Shown here: piece by piece, positions 35,074 to 43,287 of the stretch
How the letters are laid out: every line of letters starts with the position of its first letter
Numbering within the stretch: position 1 is the stretch's first letter
From: Streptomyces sp. TRM68416
GTDB lineage: Bacteria > Actinomycetota > Actinomycetes > Streptomycetales > Streptomycetaceae
DNA: 64,000 nt
Direction: 5' to 3'
Assembly (NCBI RefSeq): GCF_014596915.1
Contig: NZ_JACVWU010000001.1
Span: forward strand, 62,001 to 126,000
The notes under the pieces: generated by a model
Databases searched by the model: none
Told to the model about the DNA's origin: nothing
What the model saw: the letters and a program-made list of their open reading frames with translations, nothing else
Position numbers and translations under genes: made by a program

Positions 35074-35089
35074 ACTACCGCGCGGTAGT
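35074..35089. promoter_or_regulatory. Perfect 16-bp palindrome downstream of lipA
   Basis: ACTACCGCGCGGTAGT is perfectly self-complementary with no loop. This suits a dimeric DNA-binding protein better than an RNA hairpin. It lies in the 257-bp gap between lipA and the 66-residue protein gene. Confidence 0.4.
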
Positions 35090-35184
35090 GGCCGATTGAC
35101 GCGGCTCTGGACGTCCTCGCAGTTGAGGGCGGCATCAGGGCCGCGTCAGCGTTTTCGGGCTGCTTATCAAGGCTTCATTGGCGT

Positions 35185-35213
35185 TTGACCGGTCGGTCAC
35201 GCCCTGGTAACAC
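35185..35213 (+). promoter_or_regulatory. Candidate sigma-70-type promoter for the 66-residue protein
   Basis: TTGACC (35185-35190), 17-base spacer, TAACAC (35208-35213), about 74 bases upstream of the start at 35287. Both hexamers are close to the housekeeping consensus. Confidence 0.45.
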
Positions 35214-35286
35214 CAATCAGTGACCCTGGTTGTACAGCCCGTGCACCATTAGCCAATGCCATGATTCCCGAGGGGGGACCTCCATC

Positions 35287-35487
35287 ATGCAGGCCGCGCC
35301 CGTTCGCGCCACCGCCATCCCGTCGTTCACCGATGCACTCCGTGCCGTCGAGTCGCTGCTCATGAGCGGCGGCCAGCGCACCGCCCGCCAGAATGCCTGG
35401 ACCTCCGTCCTGGAGGACCGCCGACGCGCCAAGGACCGGGTCGAGGCTCAGCGCGTCCTGGAGCAGGCGCTCACTCCCCGCGCCTGA
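35287..35487 (+). CDS. Small conserved basic hypothetical protein
   Basis: A 66-residue, largely helical, basic protein (TDALRAVESLLMSGGQRTAR, then EDRRRAKDRVEAQRVLEQAL). No signal peptide or membrane span. The ATG follows a GGGGGAC site. It appears as a free-standing gene with its own promoter between lipA and a DUF4191 gene. I recognise no domain; a nucleic-acid-binding or regulatory role is possible but unsupported. Confidence 0.65.
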   Translation: MQAAPVRATAIPSFTDALRAVESLLMSGGQRTARQNAWTSVLEDRRRAKDRVEAQRVLEQALTPRA

Positions 35488-35535
35488 CCCGCACTGCCGT
35501 CGTCGCCACTCCGGGGGACACGTAGACTTCGTGGC

Positions 35536-36237
35536 ATGGCGAGGAAGGACACGGCAGCGGACGCTGCGAATCCCGGGCGACTGAAGCAGATCGCCCTGAC
35601 CTACAAGATGACCCGCAGGGCCGACAAGAAGATCGGTCTTGTACTCGCGGCTGTCGGCATCGGCATCTTCGGTGTTTTCCTCGCGATCGGTTTCTTGATC
35701 GGTCACCCCATCTATCTCGGCATCCTGGGCCTGCTGCTCGCCTTCCTCGGAACGGCGATCGTGTTCGGGCGCCGGGCCGAGCGGGCGGCCTTCGGGCAGA
35801 TGGAGGGCCAGCCGGGCGCGGCGGCGGCCGTCCTGGACAACATCGGCCGGGGCTGGACGACGACCCCCGCGGTCGCGATGAACCGCAGCCAGGACGTGGT
35901 GCACCGGGCCGTCGGCAAGGCCGGCATCGTCCTGATCGCCGAGGGCAACCCGAACCGGGTCAAGAGCCTGCTGGCGGCCGAGAAGAAGAAGATGAACCGG
36001 ATCGTCGCGGACGTGCCGGTGCACGATCTGATCGTCGGCGTCGGCGAGGGCCAGGTGGAGCTGAAGAAGCTCCGCACGACCATGCTGAAGCTGCCGCGCG
36101 TGCTCTCCGGCCCCCAGGTGACCGCGACCAACGACCGGCTGCGCGCCCTGGGTGACCTGATGAGCAACATGCCTCTGCCGAAGGGCCCGATGCCCAAGGG
36201 CATGAAACTGCCGAAGGGCGGCCCGAAGGCCCGCTGA
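35536..36237 (+). CDS. DUF4191-domain membrane protein
   Basis: A 233-residue protein of the actinobacterial DUF4191 family. A basic N-terminus (LKQIALTYKMTRRADKKIG) precedes two adjacent hydrophobic segments (residues ~35-57 and ~59-78), and the C-terminal ~150 residues are cytosolic, ending in a Lys/Pro/Met-rich repeat-like tail (MPLPKGPMPKGMKLPKGG). Function unknown. TAGACT (35523-35528) lies 7 bases before the ATG and no ribosome binding site is seen, so it is probably leaderless. A strong terminator follows. Confidence 0.85.
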   Translation: MARKDTAADAANPGRLKQIALTYKMTRRADKKIGLVLAAVGIGIFGVFLAIGFLIGHPIYLGILGLLLAFLGTAIVFGRRAERAAFGQMEGQPGAAAAVLDNIGRGWTTTPAVAMNRSQDVVHRAVGKAGIVLIAEGNPNRVKSLLAAEKKKMNRIVADVPVHDLIVGVGEGQVELKKLRTTMLKLPRVLSGPQVTATNDRLRALGDLMSNMPLPKGPMPKGMKLPKGGPKAR

Positions 36238-36248
36238 CCTGCTACGTC

Positions 36249-36290
36249 GAAAGGGGGCGCCCGGAGTTCACACTCCGGGCGCCCCCTTTC
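36249..36290. terminator. Strong bidirectional terminator
   Basis: An 18-bp perfect stem (36249-36266 and 36273-36290) with a 6-base loop. The left arm starts GAAAG and the right arm ends CTTTC, so both strands end in a short T-containing run. Separates the convergent DUF4191 and RDD genes. Confidence 0.9.
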
Positions 36291-36322
36291 CCGTAGCCGG
36301 GGCGGTCCCTCCCGTATAGCGG

Positions 36323-36790
36323 CTAGATCCGCACCTCGACCGTGCGCGCCAGCTGGTCGTGCAGGCCGCGGCCGTCGCGGTCCCAGATCAGGGCGGGGAC
36401 GGCGAGGAACAGCAGGACCGTGCGCAGCAGGGCGCGGACCGGGTGGGGGCGGCCGGTGGCGAGGGCGACCACCCGCAGGCCGAAGAGCCGCTTGCCCGGG
36501 GTGAAGCCGACCGTGCCGACCGTGAGGACCATCAGCGCGAAGAGGACGATCGGGGCCCAGAGCTGGGCCGCCTCGTTGTAGCTGTCCGCGACCAGGCCGT
36601 ATGCGATCAAGAGGCACAGGCCCCAGTCCACCGCCAGGGCGCCGAACCGCCGGCCGGGGCGGGCGATCGACCCCGGCCCCTCCTCCGGCAGGCCGAGCTG
36701 CTGGCCCCGGTATCCGAAGTCGACACCGGCTTCCTCGGCGGCCGCGCGGGGGCCGGAGAGCCAGGATCCGATTGCTTGCCTCTTGTCCAC
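36323..36790 (-). CDS. RDD-family membrane protein
   Basis: A 155-residue protein with the RDD domain: RFGALAVDWGLCLLIAYGLV (Arg and Asp in the first span), a second span ending in GTVGFTPGKRLFGLRVV, and a third around RTVLLFLAVPALIWDRDGRG followed by HDQLARTVEV. Members are small integral membrane proteins of unclear function. GTG start; TACCTT lies 6 bases upstream with no ribosome binding site, suggesting a leaderless transcript. Divergent from glnA. Confidence 0.85.
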   Translation of the reverse strand: MDKRQAIGSWLSGPRAAAEEAGVDFGYRGQQLGLPEEGPGSIARPGRRFGALAVDWGLCLLIAYGLVADSYNEAAQLWAPIVLFALMVLTVGTVGFTPGKRLFGLRVVALATGRPHPVRALLRTVLLFLAVPALIWDRDGRGLHDQLARTVEVRI

Positions 36791-36852
36791 GCATCCAAGG
36801 TACTGCGACCGTTTTGGGATACGGACAGGTGGGGTACGCCGGGCGATCCCCG

Positions 36853-36891
36853 GTTAACGTGTGCGAAACAAATGGGTCACGCCCGAGAAAT
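36853..36891 (+). promoter_or_regulatory. GlnR operator of glnA
   Basis: GTTAAC (36853-36858), GAAAC (36865-36869), GTCAC (36876-36880) and GAAAT (36887-36891) are each separated by exactly 6 bases, matching the a1-b1-a2-b2 GlnR box array (gTnAC-n6-GaAAC twice). It lies about 100 bases before the glnA start. GlnR activates glnA under nitrogen limitation in Streptomyces. Confidence 0.9.
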
Positions 36892-36988
36892 CACGCGTCC
36901 CTAGGGTCGAGGTCAGCGTGTGCCACCGCACTGGCCGCACGAACGAACTACCACCCCGGCGCGGACGGTCGGGAGTAGGAGGAGCTGG

Positions 36989-38398
36989 ATGTTCCAGAAC
37001 GCCGACGAGGCCAAGAAGTTCATCGCGGACAAGGACGTCAAGTTCGTCGACGTCCGCTTCTGCGACCTGCCGGGCGTGATGCAGCACTTCACGGTGCCCG
37101 TCGAGGCGTTCGACCCGGACGAGGAGCTCGCGTTCGACGGTTCGTCGATCCGCGGCTTCCAGGCCATCCACGAGTCCGACATGGCACTGCGCGCGGACCT
37201 GTCGACCGCCCGGGTCGACCCCTTCCGCCGCGACAAGACGCTGAACATCAACTTCTTCATCCACGACCCGATCACGGGCGAGCAGTACTCCCGTGACCCG
37301 CGCAACGTGGCGAAGAAGGCCGAGGCCTACCTCGCGTCGACCGGCATCGCGGACACCGCGTACTTCGGTCCCGAGGCCGAGTTCTACGTCTTCGACAGCG
37401 TGCGCTTCTCGACCAGCGCGAACGAGAGCTTCTACCACATCGACTCCGAGGCCGGCGCCTGGAACACCGGCGCCATCGAGGAGAACCGCGGTTACAAGGT
37501 CCGCTACAAGGGCGGCTACTTCCCGGTCCCGCCGGTCGACCACTTCGCCGACCTGCGCGCCGAGATCTCCCTGGAGCTGGACCGGGCCGGTCTGAAGGTC
37601 GAGCGCCAGCACCACGAGGTGGGCACCGCCGGCCAGGCCGAGATCAACTACAAGTTCAACACGCTGCTCGCCGCCGCCGACGACCTCCAGCTCTTCAAGT
37701 ACATCGTGAAGAACGTGGCCTGGCGCAACGGCAAGACCGCGACCTTCATGCCGAAGCCGATCTTCGGTGACAACGGCTCGGGCATGCACGTCCACCAGTC
37801 CCTGTGGAGCAACGGCGACCCGCTGTTCTACGACGAGGCCGGCTACGCGGGCCTGTCGGACACCGCCCGCTTCTACATCGGCGGCATCCTCAAGCACGCC
37901 CCGTCGCTGCTGGCCTTCACCAACCCGACGGTGAACTCGTACCACCGTCTGGTGCCGGGCTTCGAGGCCCCGATCAACCTGGTGTACTCGCAGCGCAACC
38001 GCTCCGCCGCGATGCGTATCCCGATCACCGGTTCGAACCCGAAGGCCAAGCGCGTCGAGTTCCGTGCGCCCGACTCCTCCGGCAACCCGTACCTGGCCTT
38101 CTCGGCGCTGCTCCTCGCGGGCCTGGACGGCATCAAGAACAAGATCGAGCCTGCCGAGCCGATCGACAAGGACCTCTACGAGCTGGCTCCCGAGGAGCAC
38201 GCGAACGTCGCGCAGGTCCCGACCTCGCTCCCGGCCGTCCTCGACTCGCTGGAGGCCGACCACGAGTTCCTGCTCCAGGGCGACGTCTTCACGCCGGACC
38301 TGATCGAGACGTGGATCGACTTCAAGCGCGCGAACGAGATCGCTCCGCTGCAGCTGCGTCCGCACCCGCACGAGTTCGAGCTCTACTTCGACGTGTGA
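36989..38398 (+). CDS. glnA: Glutamine synthetase type I
   Basis: A 469-residue dodecameric GSI-beta enzyme making glutamine from glutamate, ammonia and ATP. Visible: the N-terminal latch [10 protein letters not shown], the metal ligands in [12 protein letters not shown], the ATP site [28 protein letters not shown], and the adenylylation site Tyr 397 in [11 protein letters not shown], so activity is probably also controlled by adenylyltransferase. The start ATG has AGGAGGAG closely upstream. Controlled by the GlnR boxes at 36853-36891 and ended by the terminator at 38419. Pairs functionally with glnII at 46942. Confidence 0.97.
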   Translation: MFQNADEAKKFIADKDVKFVDVRFCDLPGVMQHFTVPVEAFDPDEELAFDGSSIRGFQAIHESDMALRADLSTARVDPFRRDKTLNINFFIHDPITGEQYSRDPRNVAKKAEAYLASTGIADTAYFGPEAEFYVFDSVRFSTSANESFYHIDSEAGAWNTGAIEENRGYKVRYKGGYFPVPPVDHFADLRAEISLELDRAGLKVERQHHEVGTAGQAEINYKFNTLLAAADDLQLFKYIVKNVAWRNGKTATFMPKPIFGDNGSGMHVHQSLWSNGDPLFYDEAGYAGLSDTARFYIGGILKHAPSLLAFTNPTVNSYHRLVPGFEAPINLVYSQRNRSAAMRIPITGSNPKAKRVEFRAPDSSGNPYLAFSALLLAGLDGIKNKIEPAEPIDKDLYELAPEEHANVAQVPTSLPAVLDSLEADHEFLLQGDVFTPDLIETWIDFKRANEIAPLQLRPHPHEFELYFDV

Positions 38399-38418
38399 TC
38401 GACGCCCGTACCGTCGGC

Positions 38419-38456
38419 CGGTGCCCCCGTCCCTGTTTCTCAGGGCGGGGGCACCG
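38419..38456 (+). terminator. glnA terminator
   Basis: An 11-bp stem CGGTGCCCCCG (38419-38429) and CGGGGGCACCG (38446-38456), 21 bases after the stop. Stem and 3' flank are identical to the sucB terminator; loops differ. Confidence 0.8.
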
Positions 38457-38498
38457 TCGTATCGTGGTGGTACGGCTGTTCGAGAAGGGTTGACGGGG

Positions 38499-38762
38499 AT
38501 GTCGGAACGGGACGACGGCGACAGGGAGTTCGACATCAAGTGGGCGGACGCCGCGGAGCACAAGGAGCCCTCGGCGCGGGCCCGGATGCTGGCTGCCCGC
38601 TGGAAGGAGAACCCGCCCGACCCCGCCCCCTTCCGCGCCGACCCCGACCATGTGGCCCGGCGGCAGCGCCGGTCGGGCTGGAAGTCCGCGGCCCTGGTGT
38701 TCGGCTGTGTGGCGGCGCTGATCGTGCTGCTGGGGTATGTGAACTTCCGGGCGTCGTATTAG
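38499..38762 (+). CDS. Small single-span membrane protein
   Basis: An 87-residue hypothetical protein with a charged cytosolic N-terminal two-thirds (EFDIKWADAAEHKEPSARAR) and one C-terminal membrane span (SAALVFGCVAALIVLLGYVN), an N-in topology suggesting a tail-anchored or regulator-like protein. No domain recognised. ATG preceded by ACGGGG. Located between the glnA terminator and htpX. Confidence 0.7.
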   Translation: MSERDDGDREFDIKWADAAEHKEPSARARMLAARWKENPPDPAPFRADPDHVARRQRRSGWKSAALVFGCVAALIVLLGYVNFRASY

Positions 38763-38862
38763 GGACCTTTTGCCGGCCGCGGGGACGTTCGGGACCGCGC
38801 CTTGACGGGGGTGCGGTGCACACTGGGCAGTAGGGCTCGTGCCTGACTGCGGGGTGATGCAG

Positions 38863-39780
38863 ATGCACAGTCGCTTCCGGAACGACCGGGGACTGACCGC
38901 CCGGATGGGTCTCACACTCTTCCTGCTCGGGCTGTTGTACGTGGTCTTCGTGGCCGCACTGGTCGTGCTGCTGAAGTCCTGGGTACTGGTCGTGGTGGTC
39001 GCGGCCGGGTTCCTCGGGGCGCAGTACTGGTTCTCCGACCGGGTCGCGCTGTTCGCGATGCGGGGGCGGGTCGTGGAGCGGGAGGAGTATCCCGAGCTGC
39101 ACGGGGTGATCGACCGGCTGAGCGCCATGGCCGACATGCCGAAGCCCGCGGTCGCCGTGTCGGACATGGACATGCCGAACGCGTTCGCCACCGGCCGGAA
39201 TCCCGACCACGCCGTGGTGTGCGTGACGACGGGGCTGCTGCGGCGGCTGGAGCCGGCCGAGCTGGAGGGCGTGCTGGCGCACGAGATGTCCCACGTGGCG
39301 CACAAGGACGTCGCCGTGATCACGATCGCGTCGTTCCTCGGCGTGATCGCCGGGCTGATCGTGCGGTTCGCCTTCTACTCGCAGCTGTTCGGCGGCGGAC
39401 GCAGGGACCAGAACACCGCGGTGGTCTTCATGGCGGTGATGGGGATCTCGGCGGCCGTGTACGCGCTCAGCTTCCTGCTGATCCGGGCGCTGTCCCGGTA
39501 CCGGGAGCTGGCGGCGGACCGGGCCGCGGCCCTGCTCACCGGCCGGCCCTCGGCACTGGCCTCCGCGCTGACCAAGGTCTCCGGCGACATCGCCCGGATC
39601 CCGACCAAGGACCTGCGGACGGCCCAGGCCTTCAACGCGTTCTACTTCACCCCGGCGCTGGGGCGGGAGCCCTCGGTCGCACGGCTCCTGTCGACCCACC
39701 CGAGCCTGGAGCAGCGGCTCGACCAGCTGGGGCGGATCTCCGCCGAGCTGGGCGAGGCCACGGCTCCCGGAGGAGCGTGA
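38863..39780 (+). CDS. htpX: HtpX-like membrane M48 metalloprotease
   Basis: A 305-residue zinc endopeptidase of the inner membrane, used for quality control of membrane proteins. Two N-terminal spans (residues ~15-55) precede the catalytic HEMSH (140-144) with the third ligand in RYRELAADRAAALL; two more hydrophobic segments flank this. The start ATG (MHSRFRND) has GGGG 8 bases upstream; in-frame GTG 38839 and ATG 38857 are alternatives. The next gene starts 2 bases after its stop and encodes a PspA-associated protein, so the pair probably belongs to the envelope-stress response. Confidence 0.9.
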   Translation: MHSRFRNDRGLTARMGLTLFLLGLLYVVFVAALVVLLKSWVLVVVVAAGFLGAQYWFSDRVALFAMRGRVVEREEYPELHGVIDRLSAMADMPKPAVAVSDMDMPNAFATGRNPDHAVVCVTTGLLRRLEPAELEGVLAHEMSHVAHKDVAVITIASFLGVIAGLIVRFAFYSQLFGGGRRDQNTAVVFMAVMGISAAVYALSFLLIRALSRYRELAADRAAALLTGRPSALASALTKVSGDIARIPTKDLRTAQAFNAFYFTPALGREPSVARLLSTHPSLEQRLDQLGRISAELGEATAPGGA

Positions 39781-39782
39781 GC

Positions 39783-40370
39783 ATGGGCCTGCTGGACATC
39801 CTGCTCGGCCGTACGAAGCCGGTCGCGCCCGATCTCGACCGGCTCTTCGCGCTGCCCTCGGCCGCGGTGACGCTGGAGGCGGCGGCCGGTTTCCGGCCGA
39901 CCGGGAGCGGAGCGGTGTGCTTCGCCACCGTCGAGGGGGCCATGTTCGAGCAGACGCACCGGGAGGTCCAGGCGCTGCTCGACGCGGACGCCGAACGCCC
40001 GGGCCCCCCGGTCAGCCTGCACCGGGACGAGTACGGCTACTCCTGGCTGGTCTCCGAGCGCACCCCCGACCAGCTCCCGGAGCTGGTCAACGACGTACAC
40101 GCGGTCAACAGCGCGCTGGAGGCCAACGGCTTCGGCCCCCAACTGCTGTGCTCGCTCGCCGCCTTCCGCCACCCGACCGACGACCGCGCACTGGCGCTGG
40201 TGTACCTCTACAAGCGCGGTTCGTTCTACCCGTTCGCGCCGCTGCCCGGCGAGGGGCAGCGACGCGACAACGCGCTGGAACTGCGGGTGAAGGCGGCGCT
40301 GGCGAACGATCTGCGGATCGAGCCGGACCTCGGTCGCTGGTTCCCGGTGTGGGGTGCCCCCGGGCTGTGA
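39783..40370 (+). CDS. pspAB: PspA-associated protein PspAB
   Basis: A 195-residue soluble protein of the actinobacterial PspAB family (MGLLDILLGRTKPV start, DEYGYSWLVSERTPDQLPEL in the middle, NDLRIEPDLGRWFPVWGAP at the end). It commonly occurs with PspA/PspAA or HtpX in actinobacteria and is thought to help the envelope-stress phage-shock response. Coupled to htpX: its ribosome binding site GGAGGAG lies within the end of htpX. Confidence 0.85.
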   Translation: MGLLDILLGRTKPVAPDLDRLFALPSAAVTLEAAAGFRPTGSGAVCFATVEGAMFEQTHREVQALLDADAERPGPPVSLHRDEYGYSWLVSERTPDQLPELVNDVHAVNSALEANGFGPQLLCSLAAFRHPTDDRALALVYLYKRGSFYPFAPLPGEGQRRDNALELRVKAALANDLRIEPDLGRWFPVWGAPGL

Positions 40371-40434
40371 CCCGGGGGCCGGGCCGCGGCGGGTCGTGGG
40401 GGCGTGGCGGGGCGTCGGGGGTGCGGCGGGGCGG

Positions 40435-40719
40435 TCACTTCTTCTTCTGGCGCTCCTGGCGGCGGGTTTCGAAGGGGTGCTCGCGGCGGTAGCGGCGCTC
40501 CCACTTGGCCTGTGTCTCACGGCGTTTGCGGTAGGCCTGGTACGAGGACGGCATGAACGAACCCGACGAGGATCCCCCGGCGGAGCCCGACGAGGGCCGG
40601 GCGCCCCGCCCGTACTGGAGGTACAGGAAGAGCAGGGCGACGGCGGCGAGCCAGTAGACGCTGTTTCCGAACCCCAGGACGACCAGCACGGCCGCCCCGG
40701 AGAGAACGATGGTGCCCAT
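40435..40719 (-). CDS. Small membrane protein with basic tail
   Basis: A 94-residue protein with two short hydrophobic segments (TIVLSGAAVLVVLGFGNS and WLAAVALLFLYLQYG), a Ser/Gly linker, and a strongly basic C-terminal tail (YRKRRETQAKWERRYRREHP). Such tails may contact nucleic acid or acidic lipid head groups. No family recognised. The ATG has GGAGG 5 bases upstream. Convergent with pspAB. Confidence 0.65.
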   Translation of the reverse strand: MGTIVLSGAAVLVVLGFGNSVYWLAAVALLFLYLQYGRGARPSSGSAGGSSSGSFMPSSYQAYRKRRETQAKWERRYRREHPFETRRQERQKKK

Positions 40720-40979
40720 GACGGGCCTCCGTGGGCGTGGGTCGGTGACTGTGCGCTGTCGGCTGTGCGTGGCGGCGGAGCGCTGGGGGAAGGCGTCCGC
40801 CGTCGGTGCGTAGAGAGTAGCCCCGAGTCCCGGGGGTGATGCCTGTCCTGCGGCAAGCGGGGTGGGCAGCTCCGCACCGCGTGTCCAGCGTAGGGCGGCG
40901 CTCACTCGGCGTGCATCCGCATTTCTCCCGGCCTAGAGTCGGAGCGCATGACCAAAAGCCGTGTTCAGGGAGATAAGGG

Positions 40980-41510
40980 GTGTTCCGGGTGAGTGATCTC
41001 TTCGTCATCGCCTACGACGACGTCGCCACGGCCGGCCAGGTGCGCGACAGGCTCTTCGAGCTGTCCAAGGAGCACCTGGTGGAGCTGGAGGACGCCGTGG
41101 TCGTCGAGCGCCATCAGGACGGCCGGATCAAGCTGCACCAGGCCGTCAACCACACGGCCGTGGGGGCGGCCGGCGGCGCACTGTGGGGCGGCGTCATCGG
41201 GCTCCTCTTCCTGGCACCGCTGCTCGGCGCCGCGGTGGGCGCGGCGGCCGGCGCGGCAGGGGGCGCGTTCACCGACACCGGCATCGACGACAACTTCATG
41301 AAGGATCTCAGCCAGAATCTGCGCCCGGGAGCCGCCGCGTTGTTCGTGCTGGTCAAGAAGGCGGCCGACGACAAGGTGATCCCGCAACTCACCCCCTACG
41401 GCGGCCAGCTGGTGCAGACCTCGCTGAGCACGACGGACGAGGAGCATCTGCGGGAGGCCATCGCGGCGGCGCGAGAGGGAGAGGCCGGGACACAGACGCC
41501 CCCGGCCTGA
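40980..41510 (+). CDS. DUF1269-domain membrane protein
   Basis: A 176-residue protein of the DUF1269 family: a ferredoxin-like N-terminus ([19 protein letters not shown]), a Gly/Ala-rich hydrophobic hairpin ([20 protein letters not shown], then [15 protein letters not shown]) resembling a glycine-zipper, and a second soluble part ending AREGEAGTQ. Thought to be a small membrane-associated stress protein; function unknown. GTG 40980 has GGGAG 7 bases upstream; GTG 40989 (VSDLFVIAY) is also possible. Confidence 0.82.
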   Translation: MFRVSDLFVIAYDDVATAGQVRDRLFELSKEHLVELEDAVVVERHQDGRIKLHQAVNHTAVGAAGGALWGGVIGLLFLAPLLGAAVGAAAGAAGGAFTDTGIDDNFMKDLSQNLRPGAAALFVLVKKAADDKVIPQLTPYGGQLVQTSLSTTDEEHLREAIAAAREGEAGTQTPPA

Positions 41511-41520
41511 CGCGGCGGGG

Positions 41521-42249
41521 TCAGTGCCGTCCGAGGTCCAGGCGCCGCTCCACCACGTCAAGTGCCACGTCCGGCAGCCGGAGGCGGTGCGAACGGGCGT
41601 ACCCGCGCAGGACCTCGAAGGCCTGGTCCGGTGAGACCGAGAGCCGTGCGGCAAGCGTGCCCTTGGCCTGTTCGATGACGATACGGCTGGTCAGGGCCTG
41701 GTCCAGTTGTGCGGCCAGGGTGCGGCTCTCCCGTAGCCGACGGTCCTGTTCCAGGGCCCAGCCGGTCGCGTCGGCGAGACTCTGGCCCAGTTCCAGGAGG
41801 TCGGCGGGCAAAGGTGTGTCACCCCGGCCGAACAGCACGAGGGCGCCCGGCGTGGCGTCGCCCACGCGCAGCGGGAGGCCCGCGACACGGCGGTAGCCCA
41901 GCCCCAGGGCCCGGCGCGTATAGCGGGGCCACTTCGCGCGGGCCGGCTCGCCGTCGAGCGCGGTGTCGGGTACGAGGCGTCCGGTGCGCAGGACTTCCGG
42001 TCCCGGGCCCTCGTCCCAGGCCACCGCGGCGTTCCCGAGCCCTTTCAACTCCTCGTCGGTGCTTGCCACTCGGGTCGGGACGTGCCCGTCGTGCCGGTAG
42101 AGGACGTTCGCCCCGCAGTCGCCGAACAGTTCTGTGCCGTGCGCGGCGAGGAGCACGAGCAGTCCTGTCATGGGCGAGGCGTCGGTGACCGGACTTCTGG
42201 CCAGATCCACGAAGGCGCGCGCCAGCTGCTGCCGAGGAGGCAGGGTCAT
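41521..42249 (-). CDS. GAF-ANTAR domain protein
   Basis: A 242-residue putative transcription antiterminator. Residues ~25-165 form a GAF-like sensor (GVxxLPLRVGDATPGALVLF region). Residues ~180-235 form an ANTAR RNA-binding domain (IVIEQAKGTLAARLSVSPDQ, then AFEVLRGYARSHRLRLPDVA). ANTAR proteins bind paired hairpins in leader RNAs. The signal for the GAF domain is unknown. The gene is next to a second ANTAR protein on the same strand, 23 bases away. GGGGGA precedes the ATG. Confidence 0.87.
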   Translation of the reverse strand: MTLPPRQQLARAFVDLARSPVTDASPMTGLLVLLAAHGTELFGDCGANVLYRHDGHVPTRVASTDEELKGLGNAAVAWDEGPGPEVLRTGRLVPDTALDGEPARAKWPRYTRRALGLGYRRVAGLPLRVGDATPGALVLFGRGDTPLPADLLELGQSLADATGWALEQDRRLRESRTLAAQLDQALTSRIVIEQAKGTLAARLSVSPDQAFEVLRGYARSHRLRLPDVALDVVERRLDLGRH

Positions 42250-42271
42250 GGATGTCCCCCCATGTATCCGG

Positions 42272-43159
42272 TCACGTCTCCGTCCGTCTCTTCGGCCAGT
42301 CGAGGGTCGGCCGGCCCGTCAGGATGCGTTCGGCCACCGACAGCGCGGACACCCCCTCCGCGAAGGATCGCGCCTTGATCAGTTCCAGTGCGTCGACCAC
42401 CGAGCAGTCGAGCCGTACGGAGAGCATGCCGGCGGCCTGGTGCACCACGGCGAGCACGTCCATGCCGCCGTACAGGTCGGGCTCCCCGGTCGCACGGAGG
42501 ACCATGGAGTGCGCGAGGGCCGCGGCCACCTCGGCGAACGCCGTCGAGCCGGTCACTCCGGGCCCCGGGTCGAAGACGGTCAGCGCACCGAAGCAGACCC
42601 CCGCCACGCTGAGCGGAACGGCGGCCACCTCGGCGATGCCGAGTTCCGCCACCGCGCGGCCGTAGCCGGGCCAGCGGGCTGCCAGCGCGGCGCCGCTCAC
42701 CGACACCGGACGCAGCTCGCGCGTGGCGTCCCGGGCCGGTCCCTCGCCGAGCAGGAACTCCAACTCCTGGGCGGCGCGGGCGGTTTCGTCGGAGGCGGCC
42801 ACCGCCAGCTGGTCAAGGGCCGTCCCGACGAGCATCAGGGCGGCGCTGCCGGTGCCGCAGGCCGCGGCGACGCCGGTCATGAACAGCGGCTGTGGGTCGC
42901 CCGGCCGGTCCCCCGCCCGGGACAGTCGCTCCGCGTAGGCCTCCTGGAGCCGGGCTGCCGTCAGATGGCGGGACGCGGTGGACCGGTGGAGGGCGGTGAT
43001 GCGCAGATGCATGTCGCGGACGGCCTCGCTCGCGGCCGCCGCGGCGAGCTCCTCGCGCCGCTCGGCGTCACCGGACTCCTGCGCGGCACGGGCGCGTGCG
43101 GCCGCGGCCCTGCGCCTCGCGGACGCCAGGCGGTCCGGGACCGGCCCTCCGGTGGCCAT
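42272..43159 (-). CDS. GAF-ANTAR domain protein with coiled N-terminus
   Basis: A 295-residue protein. The N-terminus (residues ~5-75) is Arg/Ala-rich and probably coiled coil (RLASARRRAAAARARAAQES). A GAF-like domain (~85-225, ending AVPLSVAGVCFGALTVFDPG) precedes an ANTAR domain (VVHQAAGMLSVRLDCSVVDA, then LELIKARSFAEGVSALSVA). TACGAT (43166-43171) stands 6 bases before the ATG with no ribosome binding site, so the transcript is probably leaderless. The next ANTAR gene follows 23 bases after its stop, suggesting one operon with two RNA-binding regulators. Confidence 0.85.
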   Translation of the reverse strand: MATGGPVPDRLASARRRAAAARARAAQESGDAERREELAAAAASEAVRDMHLRITALHRSTASRHLTAARLQEAYAERLSRAGDRPGDPQPLFMTGVAAACGTGSAALMLVGTALDQLAVAASDETARAAQELEFLLGEGPARDATRELRPVSVSGAALAARWPGYGRAVAELGIAEVAAVPLSVAGVCFGALTVFDPGPGVTGSTAFAEVAAALAHSMVLRATGEPDLYGGMDVLAVVHQAAGMLSVRLDCSVVDALELIKARSFAEGVSALSVAERILTGRPTLDWPKRRTET

Positions 43160-43287
43160 ACCGGAATCGTACGCCCGGGCCCTCACTGGGAGCTGCTTGT
43201 CCGGCCACCTCGCGCAGCAGCTCGGTGGACAGCCCCAAGTCGAGGTCGTGGAAGGCGTGGTGAGCGAGGGGCGTGGGTGGCCGGGTG

